Below, in pieces: positions 1 to 12,938 of a stretch of 39,101 nt of DNA. The stretch lies in assembly GCA_051453625.1 (NCBI GenBank), contig JBOZIK010000001.1, forward strand, positions 270,808,553 to 270,847,653, in the 5' to 3' direction. The notes under the pieces are model-generated. The model was not told the origin of the DNA and made no database searches. It worked only from the letters and a program-made list of their open reading frames with translations. A program made the position numbers and the translations under genes. Position 1 is the first letter of the stretch. Every line of letters begins with the position of its first letter. The stretch is from Welwitschia mirabilis (Eukaryota > Gnetophyta > Gnetopsida > Welwitschiales).

Positions 1-1218
1 AAGCATTTACCTATCTATTTACCTATAAAATAACTCAAAATATCCTATCAAATATACATAAGTTAGGAACACAACAAAGCTATTAAGTATAAATAATAGT
101 TTTAAATAAGAACTAAGTCAATCTATTATAGCATATTTAACTTTATCATTTTCTCATGAATTACAAAGATACTTTAAATATTAAACAAACTAATAAATAT
201 TTTAAGATAGGTTTAATTAGAAAGAGTGCCTTGAAAAGTAATTCAAGTCTTCAATTAATTATATATCCCTTCCTAATAGGCAAGAGTAAGTACTCATAAG
301 GTAATTTATAATGTAAAACCTAGCTAAGTAAAACATAATCTACTAAGTACAAATTGGATTCATAAACAAGTAATAAATTACTCACTATAGGAACTAAATG
401 TAATGAAAGTATAAAATGTTACATCTTATAATAAAATGAAGTAAATACTAGAATAGCATAAAAGAAACCATAATGTAAGATGTTAATCATTTAAACCTTA
501 ATAAAGCATTGAATCAATTGTTCTAAAAAGGAAATTAAAAATCATTAATAATGTATTATTGCATAACTAGTAGCTTTAATCGAATAAAAGATGAAAAAGT
601 AAAGAAAAATTAGTTATAGAATAAAATGCCTTAACTAATTATGCAAACACTATAGAGAATATTAAATCATAGGTTAAGAGTTAGGAAAAAATGATAAATG
701 TTACATTATTTAGTCATTTTCTCATACCCATGGGTAGATAAGAAAGATTTAGAATCTTAAAATGAAATAAGCCTTCATCCTATGCATTGGAATTCCATAT
801 TTGATATAGAAAAGTTCCATTAGAGAATGAAGAATATCATCCTAATAATAGTGTATTATAAGCTCTAAGATTACAAGTAATAAATGATAGATGAAGGATG
901 ATTAATCTTTAAGGTAGGTTATGTGTTTATAGCTCTCCTTGATGATAAAAATATGTATCCAAGTTATTAATAGATGGATAGTAATAAATCTCCATTGGTA
1001 GTAAGACATAGATATTTAGTTCTTAGCCTTCATATACTAGCTCAGAACTATAATATAAGGTTAATTTATTAACTTATCATCTGATTAGACCACTTGGTTC
1101 TAAAGAACCAATGATGTTATAGTTCAGATAATGATGTTAGTCCTTTTTACTTATTAAGATCTAATAAAATATTTGTAACTAATAATGACCTATAAATTAA
1201 ACACTGAAAATTATCTAT

Positions 1219-1669
1219 TCTTAATAACAAATAATTAATTAATAGATAAACATCATTAACTATAATTTACTTACAAATATAATACTTATATATTTAAAAT
1301 TATATTAATTTACTAACATGTAGAAATTAGTTATCTAAAAATTTATGTGTAAAAATTGGCTATTCAAAGTAAATGACACCAAACTTAGCTTCAATCAAGA
1401 TCATCGTTTCTCTACCTCTTATGAAAGTCTAGATCTAGAGAAATGAATTTAAGAATATTTTCCTTAATAAAAAATAAATAATTAATAGGTAAATATCATT
1501 AACTATAATCTAATTACAAATATGACACTTATATCCTTAAAAGTATATTAATTCACTAACATGTAGGGATTAGTTATCTAAAAAATTAAGTGTGAAATGG
1601 CTATTAAAAGTAAATGACATCAAACTTAGCTTTAATCAAGATCATCTTTCCTATACTTTTTATGAAGTA
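1219..1669. repeat. Tandem duplication, two copies of a ~243-bp unit
   Basis: Two head-to-tail copies lie at about 1219-1429 and 1461-1669. Both run through the same landmarks in order: TAATTAATAG, ATCATTAACTATAAT, CTAACATGTAG, TTAGTTATCTAAAAA, a GGCTATT block, and CAAACTTAGCTT followed by AATCAAGATCATC. They have drifted apart by scattered substitutions and short indels. The second copy runs into the copia reverse transcriptase, so the duplicated DNA is probably the decayed upstream part of the same polyprotein, but no convincing protein match was seen inside the unit. Confidence 0.8.
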
Positions 1670-1699
1670 ACCAAATTATTTATGATAAAAATGAAGGAT

Positions 1700-2812
1700 A
1701 ATATACTTTAAAGCCTTAAGAAATTTTTGTGTGAATTGCAACAAATTTCAACATAGTGTCATAAAAATTTTCATCTTTGCTTTTCAAGTATAGTTTCTAA
1801 GTGATTTTGCATATTCATTTGTATAAGCATGAAATGTGAGCATAGTTGTATTTAGGGTTCTTGACATGCTCATCATAAATCATAACAAGATGAAAATTTA
1901 AAAAGTAAAGTAACTAGTATCATTAGAATTTAACATCAAAGACTTAATGAAGGTAAAAGAAATTCTTGTCATAAACATTATTCAAGATGAAAATAGTGGG
2001 AATTTTATTTTTTCTAGAGTGTCTTACATCAAAAAAATCTTTAAGAAGTTTCAAGTACAATATTATAGACTAGTTGAAATTTCTACTAAAAAGAATCTTA
2101 AGTTGTCTTGGGTTTATCACCTTAAGTGGCTTTAGTATCTTAACATACATAATGATGGAGGCTAAAACAACTATTGGACATGTGAAGAATCCCCTTAGTA
2201 AGTTCATAAATAACAACTGAGAGAAATGCTAGGAGCCTATTCATTAGATATTTAGATATCCAAAGGACATAATAGTATTGTATATTTGCTACAACAAAAT
2301 AAAGGATAAATTATAGATTATTTTAATTCATATTTATATGATATTTGAATGAGAAAAATTATATATCAAGGTAAGTATTCATAATTGTAGGAGGTTAAAT
2401 TTCATGAAATTCCAAGTTATAATTAGTAATGACTCTTTCCACCATTGAGATATAGTATCTACTACTTCACATGTATGTAAAGAAGGGATTTAATTTGATA
2501 AGATAGAAATCAAAATAAGGTTTTATTATTCAATGATAGTTATAGTTCCATGCTTTTTTATATGATATGTATCTTTAGAAGATATCAAAACACAAGTAAG
2601 TAAATTATTAGTTTTTATTGAAAAAAAAGTAAAAGAGGAAAGCATAGGTTTTCAAAATATTTATAGTTTGATAATTCCATGTGATAACATGATAAGCTTC
2701 TTCTATTGAAAAGATTCACATAGTGATTAAAATTCCTATACCTCTTTAGTAGGTAGATAAGTAAAAATGAATTAAGGATTTGATGTAAGAAATGGAGTAT
2801 TCAACTTTGGTT
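1700..2812 (+). pseudogene. Ty1/copia pol remnant: reverse transcriptase C-terminal half and RNase H
   Basis: Broken copy of a copia polyprotein, which in live elements copies the RNA genome into DNA. Frame 3 carries KALRNFCVNCNKFQHSVIK at about 1710, corresponding to the family's K-S-L-Y-G-L-K-Q block. RVLDMLI at 1854 corresponds to the catalytic YVDDMLI with the first Asp lost. EFNIKDLMKVKEILVINII (about 1926-1980) matches the usual SSEFEMKDLG-EAK-ILGMEI stretch. A 62-codon open part (1947-2135) continues through the S..Y..K....F and tPL..h.kLS region. Further on, an ISW-like block near 2397 and LSTIEI near 2440 match the RNase H V-S-W ... ALSTTEAEY region. Stops replace expected Trp and Gln codons. 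Gag, protease, integrase and the 5' LTR are not seen. Copia assignment is firm, lineage is not. Confidence 0.85.
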
Positions 2813-2813
2813 T

Positions 2814-3230
2814 AAGGTGGAGATTGTTACAAATGAAACTAACATTAGACTCCAACTCCCAAATGCATTTAGATCAAATAAACTAAAAGTGTTAATTGAA
2901 TCTATTGGATTTAATAGTTTTCACATAGTATTCAGTGTTGACATGTGGTTTTGATATATATATTTTTAGGTTTTCATTTTTCCCCCTTGGCATATGCTAT
3001 TTTCATAATCCTAAATCTATAGAAAATGTTCTATGACACTAAAATAGGGCATCTAGTTAAAGAAATAGAATGTTTTATGTTACTATGATCATTTCTAAGA
3101 GATAGCATCTATCTTATACCTTTTTTCATTTTCATTTCTCCTTTGGTATAAAATAAATAGTAAGGGTTAAATATTTTCTTAGCTTTCTACTACTATTAGT
3201 GTCATTACAAAGTGAGTTAAATCACTATTA
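2814..3230 (+). mobile_element. Copia polypurine tract and 3' LTR (right end uncertain)
   Basis: AAGGTGGAGAT at 2814-2824 is a polypurine tract in the usual copia position just after the polyprotein end, and is followed directly by TGTTACAAATG, an LTR start with the canonical TG. A TATA-like TATAAAATAAATAG at 3147-3160 lies about 320 bp into the LTR. The right end is a guess near 3220-3230. No matching 5' LTR is visible, so it probably lay left of the window or has been lost. Confidence 0.65.
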
Positions 3231-6200
3231 TTTTAAATCCTAAAAAATTGTACCCCTATTTCTCATTATAATACGCATACGATTGACCATAGAAATCTCT
3301 ATGCCTATTGATTTTGTTTTAATTCCTTATTATTTATACTTCATTTTTCCTCTATGTTATTATGTTTGAGATTTTTTTTTATATTCTTTTTTTTTTGATA
3401 TTGTATTTTTATATGTTTGATATTTCTATGAATTTAATTTCATAAAGTAGTGATATATTAAAAGATTAGTCCTACTATCCAAGCTAAAATCATGCAATAA
3501 ACTAGATTACCATGTTATAATAATTAAGCTTCTTATTATAATCTCATCTGGGCTCTTTAAGTATAGATTTTAAGTGTAGGTAAGTATATTTAAATTAACT
3601 TGTAAAATAGGATAAATTTTATTTTTAATTAAATTTGATATTAATACATCTTTATATATAGAACATAATAACTAACAAGATATTATTAATGATAAGAGTA
3701 TATGAGAAAATGAATATAGTTAAAAAAAATAATATATAAAATATATGTTTAAACATCTTTTTATATGTCAAAATTGGTTGTTATATAGAATTATATTAAT
3801 GTTAACTATGAAGAAGCTTATTTCACTATAGAGATAATTCTTAACTTTTGGAGAAGAAGAAATGAATAATATTCTAGAAGAGGTTACTTTCTCAATCTTT
3901 AACAAATAATTTTCTCTTGCTTATTATTAAATTCATGTTTGAAATTTGCAATAATATAAAATTAACTAGATATCTTACTAATTAATGTGATTTTTTATTC
4001 ATATTATTCTAAAATAATTATGGTTTTAAAAAATCATAATACAAGTTGGTAAACTAGAAATTGTTTTCTTGTAGTCTTCTATAGTTTAGAAGATGTGAAT
4101 CCTATTTTTATTTAGAAAATAAAGATGCATGTTTGCTTAAATAAGGAGGACTTAGTAGACAAAAAGTGAAGGTTAAGAAAATTATTAATTTATATCCCTA
4201 CTACTTAGGTACAAAACAAAAATGATCTTTTTTCTCAACCTTTTTAAGAAAAATACTAATAGACTTATTTTTATAGATTTCTTTAGGTTATGTTATTATT
4301 TAGTTGTTTACATGAAATATGCTTATAATTATTGATAATTCATGTGCATTTTACAATTTAAGAAGAATAATTACAATTATGATATTTTATGCAAAAAATG
4401 TTAAATTGATGCTTGTTGAAAAAAATTTAGTAATAAGAACTTAATGCTTAACTACTTTATTAGAAATACTATTAAATGTATCATTTTGACCAAGTAGCTA
4501 GGTTTCTAATGTCTTAATATAGCATTTTCATATTCATTATGATATTAGTGATCTCTAGTTGTGATTAATATTTTTAATAATTTAAAAAATTTATTCTTAT
4601 AGAGATAAAGTTATCAGTAATAATTTTTCATAACTTTTTATATGGTACAAAGTTAGTTGTTTAATAGGTTATCATCTACAAATCACCCTTTGAAATCCAT
4701 TAATGGGTTGGGTGTTTAAAAGATAGAAAGGAATAGAAGGAAAAATAAAAAAATTTTAATACTCCATAGTTAAGGAATAAATGAGAAATATTATAAATAA
4801 CTTAATTTTATATTTTGTAAAAATGGATATAATAATATAGATACTAACATATAGGTTGACTTCTATAATTTTTCTTATGAAGTTTATGTCCTTTGAAAAT
4901 ATAATCATTTGTAGTTATACTAATTATTTCCTCTTTTTTAAGTAGTTGTAACATCACTAGTTCTTTTAAATCATGAAAATTTGTTTGGTCATTACGTATT
5001 CTTTAAATATTTATAATTATAATGTTAAAATTTTCAACTTTAAACACTAATGTATGAAAACTCTATATCCTATGATTTCTTACATTTATTCTTGTTATTG
5101 TTCAATATTATGTTTTCATAACATTATTAATATCCTAATAAGTGTAATTGATTTGATATTATTGATTGTATTAATAACTATACTTAATTACATTGTTTCA
5201 CTTCAAAGAAAAGAACAAGAATAATATCAAAGGAGTGAAAGATAAATGTAGATGTTAAACTAATATTTTGAGCTTTAGGCTTGAATATTTCATTGTTGTT
5301 TTTATACATTATTTTTTTAATTTATGGATGTTATTTTATTTTTATTCTATATAGAATACTTTTTTAAAAAGATATTTTAAATTATAAGGCTTAATACTAC
5401 CTTAGAATACTTGCACTTCTTAATAACTAACAATATGATGCTTATAGAAATGACTAGTTGTATGTGATTTAATACTACTTAGAACATAATGTAGTAGATA
5501 ATTTTTATCTTACTTATACTTTTTATTTACAAATATTTCATTCATTAATAGTTTTGCATCATATAAATATAACTACTAATAGTTGTCAATCATATCCAAC
5601 TAATAGAACATTCATTCATCATTTAGGATCTTGTAGGTTTGAACTATTAGATGGCCTAATTAGTAGACTATAATTTCCTTGATGTAAGTAAGTCATTATT
5701 AGGGTGATTTTGGTAACATACTCCTAAGTAGGAGGAATGTTTACTAAAAGCTTTAAGTTTCATGTCCTCTTTATTAGTGTTTGAAAAATGGCATGGCCTT
5801 TAGAATCTGAAAAATTATTTTATTAAAAGAAAAAATATCAATATATTTAAGTAAACTAATGAATAGATTCACTAATACACAAGAAAATGACTTAAGATTA
5901 ATAAACTATAAATATTGAAAACCAAAATTTAAAAAAATAGTTTTATTAAAAAAAGTTCAAGTCCTTATTACAAGAACTATATTTGTTGCTTTGTAGTCAA
6001 AGGGCTATATTTATTAAGATCTCATATTATTTATCTTAATAATTTTAAGATGACAATTAAGATGTTGAAATATAACTCTACAATGAAGCTTCAAAATGTT
6101 ACATAATCCTAAAGATCAAAGATATATCTAATTAAAAAAAAGAAAATTGAAAAGTTTAGGAGAATATCTAAAAATAATGTGTAATGGTTAGTTGGAAATT

Positions 6201-8389
6201 ACCAAAAAAATTATAATTCTAGCTATATGCATTCTAAAAAAACTCTGTAATAAAAGAAAACATAACTAGCATTATTGAAGTAATATTTTAGAGAAGAAAA
6301 TCCTAAATTCTATAAAGTATTACCAATGATGAAGCCCTAATGGTTTAAACACCATAAAAACAAATAAGAATCCTTGGAAATTGTGGTTATTTTTAAATAC
6401 TTTTAATTCTATATTTTTCCTTTTCTAAATGAAAATATGATTTTATTAACATGAAACAAATATTTTTAAATCCCTATCACATTAGCAGTAAACATTGTTA
6501 TACCCAAATGAGAAATTTTAATTAACTAAAAAAATAAAAGGTAATTAATAAAACTTATTAAGAAGTTATAAAATAAGGATTTTAACTTGTTAACTTTCCG
6601 CCATATATATCTAAATAAAAGAGTTGTGTTAATTAAAAAAAATCAAAAGCAATTAGGAAACGTATTAGAAAGGTGACATTTTAAAAAAATGCTACAGCCT
6701 ATGAAATCACAACTACCACCTAATGTTAACTAGGATATCTTTTGCTTTACATATGAAAATGTAATATCATTTAAAGGATTTTGATCGTGCTTCTCATCAC
6801 TAGGCATTGTAAGACTTCTAGTACAACATTGTTATCATACATCATTCTTACAACTATTTTTTTATCCTCTTTAAATTCCTTCATGTATTTATCTAGGTGA
6901 AGCTTAAATATTAATACATAGCTTTAGTAAACCACATCCTAACCTATTGTGTAATAAAAGAAGTATCTACTTTTTATTAAAATTTTCTTTATTAGATGAA
7001 GAATTAATTAAGCATTTTAGAAGACTATTCCTTTTCTATTATAGTGAGGAACTCAAGTTTCATTGCTTGGTCTTTCCTAGTATAAGTCCATGGTTCCTCT
7101 TCATGCATAAAATAATTCTCCTTTGATTCTTTTTCCTATCATTTAAATTCCCTTTATTAAGTTATTAATAAAAGCCTTAAGGGTTAAGGATATAAGGGTT
7201 TTAAATCAATGATATTTATAAACCCTATTTATTTTAAATGATTATAAGAAGGTAGTACATAAGATCAACCTTACACAATAGCTTCAAAACATGACCCTTA
7301 TTAATAAACTATCTTCTTTATTAGTTCTCTTCTTATTCTATATACTTTTTATTTATTTTTCTTTTCTAGGCCTATGTCAATCTTATCAAGCATTCTTCTA
7401 TGAGTATTAGATGACTATTTATTTAACTTTTTCAAATAAATCCATACCTAATTATACTTTCTAATAGTATTCTTGTTTTTTAAGAATTTAAATTGAAAAA
7501 TCATAAAATTAATTAACTATTCATATCCTAGGAATATTATTAATAATAAAGAAATCCCCTTGAGATTCATATGATTTCTATTTTAAATTAGTATTTATTG
7601 ATCATTTTCACATTAATTTTCTATTATTGTGAGGGAATATCTTCAATACATTACATAAAAGGATAGAATTGCAATTTTTCCTTTAAAATATAAACTCTTA
7701 GGATTTTAAGAGTTTGAGCTATGAAGTCCTAAGTTATCTAGATTTAGTCTTTGATATTTTGTGATATTTGTTCTTTCATCTTTAAAGTAATTCAATCATG
7801 TTGTAATTGGATGACCCTTGAACTCCCTTAATCATTATACCTCATGCTTTTTAAATCACTAAGATTCATAGTTTCTAACATTATTAATAGTGCCCTAATG
7901 AGTTCAAGTTATGCATAAGATACTTACTTATACTTATAAGAATAATTTTATCCCACTATTTTAAAATTTTCAAGTAGCTTGATATAACTCAAAGCTAATA
8001 TTTTAAAATATTATTATATTTTTATCTATTCATACCTTCTATCATGATAATTAGTAAAATTCTAATTTTTTTATCTTCTAGCAAGGTGTATTTATAACAT
8101 AGCTTACTAGTATTTATTTATAATCTATAAAAAAATAATCAATCATCTTGTTTTCATGATGTTGCATCATGCACATTTAAGGAATAATAACTCTTATCGC
8201 ATCAATCTATTAGCCATTAAGATATATTTTCATATAAAGAGCTAAATGAATATTTTTTATTTATATTTTTTAAATACCACTCATTTTCATAATGTGTTTT
8301 TAATTTGATATTTCCTATACTTTGCCATTAAAACTTATTTATTGGACTAATATGATCTTATTCCTATAATATATAATCTTTATTTAGTT
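3231..8389. other. AT-rich stretch with no recognised gene
   Basis: Both strands were read for reverse transcriptase, integrase, gag, transposase and host protein motifs. Nothing convincing was found and no ORF above 60 codons is present. Homopolymer A or T runs are common (for example around 3370-3395). The right edge, roughly 8000-8389, may hold the decayed C-terminal end of the minus-strand LINE that follows. Terminal inverted repeats of short DNA transposons could not be ruled out by eye. Confidence 0.5.
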
Positions 8390-9412
8390 TTTCTAATATT
8401 TTTTTCAAAGGCTTAAACCACCCCATCAATCTTGATTATATTTTTTTAATTAGAATTAACCCTAAAGCTTCATTTTACTTTAATCTTTTAATAATTCTTA
8501 TTTTCCCTTAGAGATTTTTATCCTCTATGCTACTAATCCCTAGACCACCTAATTCCTTACACCTACTTCAAGTGGTTTACTTAACAAGATAGATATAAAT
8601 CTTATCCTTTAATCTTGACTTAAAAAAACCATTTTAAAGATTTGTTTATTAATTGGTATACTTTTTCACTAAGTTAATAGTGGATAAGGTAATGTTATTA
8701 AATCAATGCAAGCATTCACTAGGATATTTTTCCCCCTTAGAGAATAAATCATTTTTACATTATTCTATGCATTTCTTATCACTTCATTCTAGTAAATTCC
8801 TTCATATATTGATTTTACTTTAGTTATTTCATTAAAATGCTTAGATAAACATCATTCTTAGAACCCTATCTCATATCCATTTTATTTAGGATAATCCTTT
8901 TTTTATTTATATTCATGTTAAATAAATATATTTTGGGTTTATCCTAATTTATATGTAATATTTCATTATCTCTAAATTACTTGATATCTTTTATTATTAT
9001 TCTAGTATTATCTGTAGTGAATTAGTTTTTAATATAATATCTTTAATGTAATGGTTATTTATAAAGTTTGATTTCCTATGAAAATTCCTCTAGCTTTTTT
9101 TTTTTTTAAATGAATAACTTTCTTGTATTCATTACCAAAATAAATAAGTAGGTAATAGAAGAGCATCTTCCTTGAGACTTCTTCTTCATTTTAAAAAACC
9201 TATATGGTTTTTAATTGATACTCATTGTAAATCTATAAATGACCTATAAATTTAACATTAGTTCTGCATATTTGAGTGAAAATCCTTTACTTAGCATAAT
9301 ATTTTCTAAGGATTTCTAATTACTAGTATCATAAGATTTTATTATGTTTAACTTAATAAACATATCTAGAAATTTATAAGTGTATATGAAGAAAGCTTAT
9401 ATTGTGAAATAA
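8390..9412 (-). pseudogene. L1-type LINE reverse transcriptase remnant, 5'-truncated
   Basis: Non-LTR reverse transcriptase blocks follow one another in order on the minus strand, spread over shifted frames. At about 9330 is IKLNIIKSYDT, matching D-M-S-K-A-Y-D. At about 9250-9290 is GFSLKYAELMLN. At 9134-9175 is SQGRCSSITYLFIL, matching RQGDPLSPYLFIL. Near 9003-9020 is FTTDNTRIII, matching FADDTLI. At about 8700-8740 is GGKNILVNACIDLITLPYP, matching the GGK..L...VL...P.Y block. Near 8520-8570 is KELGGLGISSIEDKNL, matching the GGLGI block. Each catalytic block is mutated. The match stops at about 9410 without the N-terminal RT or endonuclease, as expected from 5' truncation during target-primed insertion. 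The polyA end was not located. Confidence 0.8.
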
Positions 9413-10436
9413 ATATAGAAAATGTTAAGGAATTATCCTAAAAAGGTAGAAAACTATGATTCTATTAACGTGAAATAAGCTTAAAACATTAAAGTAAAAT
9501 CAGAGATTTACTAAAGGACTAGTTGAAACCATTAGTACTTCAACCATTTAGTTCAAAATGCATCATCAAGATAAGGTCATGATGAAGTTACTTAAACTAG
9601 TTAGGTTGATAATTGATAAAGTTTATTGTATACATATATCACATTATGGGAAATGAAGAAAATAGAAAACCATAATAGAAGTTTTACTAAATGCTGAATA
9701 ATGCCTTTTTTTAAGTATTGCTAATTATTTTAGTTTGTATTTAGATGACAAATAGGAGTAAGTAAAAGAGTATATTACTTTTTCAAGTGATAAAACATGT
9801 TTACGATACTTCCCAACATATAAGTAAAACTTTGTTTCAAAAATATTAGCTTTTTAACTTAATATTAAAATACTAGAACATTACACAAAAATATACTAAT
9901 AAGTTTTTATTTTCCTTTCTAAGTAACACTGAACCATTAGAAATGTAACTATGCCCTTTTTAGGATGTCTGGATCTACCCTTTAAGATCTTGCTTAGTTT
10001 TATTTATAGAGCCTTCTTTTGCCAAAAGATCCCTCTTATTTGTGATGATCCCCTTTTTATACCCTTTATTCCTTTTTATTTTTATATTTCATTTTTTTAC
10101 TCATGAAGAATAGGTTTATGGTTGAAGTTGTTATCATATTTTTCCCATCTTAACCTTCTCTCTTATCCACATGCTAAATGATATTTTGTACCTTCAACAC
10201 AATGATATAATATATATGATGATGTAATAACATATTAACTAACTAACCTAATAAATCACTAGTATATTAACCTAAATACTAAATAATAAATATTAAATAT
10301 CATCAAAATTTACATCATTAGTTTTACTCATTAGTTATTCAAGCTCAAGATTTTGTTAGTGCGGACTAAAGTATACAAATGTATACATAGGAAAGAAAAA
10401 TAAGCTTATCAGTTTTCCTTTCTTCTTTTGAAAAGA
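9413..10436. other. Non-coding stretch between LINE and coiled-coil ORF
   Basis: No protein match was found on either strand. The part near 9960-10140 is relatively pyrimidine-rich, and 10200-10310 contains short AT-rich repeats. If the next ORF belongs to an LTR element, this is where its polypurine tract and 3' LTR (minus orientation) would be expected, but no second copy of an LTR was recognised. Confidence 0.4.
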
Positions 10437-12938
10437 AATGTTATTCATTGGATTCAAATTCTTCTAATGTTTTAGTGAACTAGGCTGATTATTTTTCCTA
10501 TTCTAAGGTAGTTAGAATTTTCCTTTATTTTTCCTATAAAATAGGATCATCCAAATCTCTAGTTTCTATATCTAATGATTCTTTAGCTACTACCTGTTTT
10601 CCTTTGATTCTTCTTTTTGAAGGAGTTTTTGGTTGTTTTGACTCTTTTCTGTTTCTTTTAAGCATTGAAAGAATTTTTGTTTTAGAACTTTGAGGTGCAT
10701 GTTCTGGTTCTAGAGCTACTTTGACTTGTCATCTTACTTTTGATGGTTATTCTAATGAAACTGTATATATTTCTGATCTTTGTTTTCAAATTTGAGAAAA
10801 TATGTATAAAATTTCCTCTAATCATGGTCATATTCTTTACAATTCTATTTCTAAATGAATGTAACTGCTAAAGACCTTAAGAGGACACTGTAAAAATTTT
10901 TATGTTTATTTTGCATTCTTCTATTATTTTATAAAATTTTGTTATTGTATTATTTAAAATATTTTTAAATTCCTCTATAAAGACTTCATTTCCTTTCTAT
11001 ACAAATTTATCTTTTAAAAATTTAACCTCTTTCTTACAAGCATCAAAAACTATGTTTAGCTTTGAGTACCCCTCAAATGTCTTCTCAATGATACTTTTTA
11101 ATTAGTCTTCAAATTTATCAATAAAATCATTAAGGCTTTAAGGAACTTCTAATTCCTTGTGACCAAAACCAATTCATTTATCCAACTTAAGCTTTATTAT
11201 GCATAGTTCATGTAGTAATCTCATGTTTTATTTTTCTAAGTTTTGAATAATAAATCAGGTAGATTCTAAGCATATTAACCTAATATCCTCTTTTAGCTCT
11301 GCATAAGATTCTTTTAAAGCATCTACAACACTTAGTTTTATTTTATTTTCAATTGTAGTAGTTAGATTTGAAGAGGCTAAAGGAATATCTTATATTGAAT
11401 TTACTAACCTTATGATATCATCTTTTGTTTTTAAGGTCATATGCTTAACAATTAAATCTTAATGAGGTTGATAACCAGAAGAAATTTTTCCTTCTATCCT
11501 ATTCTTTAAAGCCTTATTTTACTATTTGATCTATGGATCTCTTGTTTAATCTTAATATGAAATAATAATAGTCAATTAAATTTTAATCATTAACCTATTT
11601 GTGTTTATATTCCTAAGCCACTGCCTAAATCTTCATATATTTTTCATTCATACATTTCAGATCTACATATATTTTCTCTAAGTATTCCCTACTTAATGAT
11701 AAAGGCACTTCATTATGCATAAATCTAATAAATCTTTTGTTAATTCTCTATATATTCAGCATCATCTTTCTTTGTTGAATTAAAACTCTACAATAAAGAA
11801 ACTAGAATTTCCAATAGTTCTTTTAGAATAGTTTCTAATCTATTTTTGTCTTCAATATCTATCTCTAATTTAGAAATCTTCTTATAAGATCTTCATAATT
11901 TTTTACTCATTTCCTTATTTTCTTCTTAAATCTAAATATTTTCCTCCTTTTTGATCATTCCTTGTTATAATATTTTAGCATTTTCTTTTTTCTAATCTAA
12001 TTTTTATCTTAAAAAGTTATTCTTAATTTTTAAGTAAGTGACTAATTCTGTGATTCTGATACTTCTTCCCTCCTATTAAGATAAGTTTGAATTTCATCCT
12101 TAACTAAGTTCAAAGCACTACAAAAACCATCGATCTTTACATCTTCTAATGCTTTAGAAAATGAATTAGGCTATAATGAATGAAAGGAAAGAAGTTCTTT
12201 AAGAGAAAATTGAGTTAGATCCTAGACCATACTTATAAGAGGCAACAATGATGGAAGACTCTGAGTAATAGAAGAGGGTCCACCTGGGTGTGATTGAGAA
12301 TTTTCTTATGTTAAGATTATTTTTCCTATGGTTTTCAAAAGACTTACTTCTTTAACACTAAAAGCACTCTAAGTTATTAAGTCCATAGGGGACTTATTTG
12401 GCCTCAATAAAACTTTGTTTTTACTTAGTATTTAATCTATCAAAGATGGAAATCCTAGCCTCACTACATCAAAAGCTCCTATTTTAACTCTCTTCATTTT
12501 TGTAATATCTCTAACTAAACCCAAAATGATCCCTTCTATAATATTAATAGTTGTCTGATTTGTTTTGTTCCTCACAGCTGCTATCATGTATAGGTTAGGT
12601 AATGTGATACCCTTTTGTTTATGAATAATTCATACTAAATTACTAACCATAATTCTTGAAATAATAGATAATTCTGGTTCTAGATCTTTACCTACAAGTA
12701 TTCTATCTTGAACTACGATCCTTTCTAATAGACTTATGCTTAAACTTGTATCTTCTTTGTTTCTTTTATCCTCAATAGATTCACCCTTAGATGGTAAGTG
12801 CAACATTTCTCTAATTTCTTCTTGAATAATTGACATTCTCTTATTCTCAGTGATTGTTTTTAATACATTCTTCTTTTTATCAAACTTTAAATTCTTATAA
12901 AATTCATAAATAGATTCTAAAGTAAGTTTTTCATTCAT
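10437..12938 (-). pseudogene. Decayed ~830-codon plant transposon-type ORF: N-terminal Transposase_32-like domain, coiled coil, basic tail
   Basis: The open part is 12938-12630 (102 codons, ATG at 12938). It contains ESIYEFYKNLKFDKKKN, then an LHLPSKGES block, then a VVQDRIL..K..EPELSIISRIM block. This order (EFY-NL, LPS-G, Leu/Ile-rich end) resembles the plant 'putative plant transposon protein' family (Pfam Transposase_32, recalled from memory). The same frame continues past a stop at 12624 for at least 60 codons (GITLPNLYMIAAVRNKTNQ, then DVVRLGFPSLID). A frame change follows, with a long charged, coiled-coil-like part around 10880-11470 (EDIRLICLES, SLNDFIDKFED, KKEVKFLKDKFV). A basic tail (TPSKRRIKGKQVV) ends near 10437. 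Stops are mostly TAG, TGA or TAA where Gln or Trp is plausible. Function is unknown. Confidence 0.65.

Noticed and set aside
7000-7450. Possible second LINE or copia gag remnant on the minus strand (KDQAMKLEFLTIIEKE-like stretch)
   Set aside because: No ordered set of motifs could be built, and its position is on the wrong side for the 5' part of the LINE at 8.4-9.4 kb.
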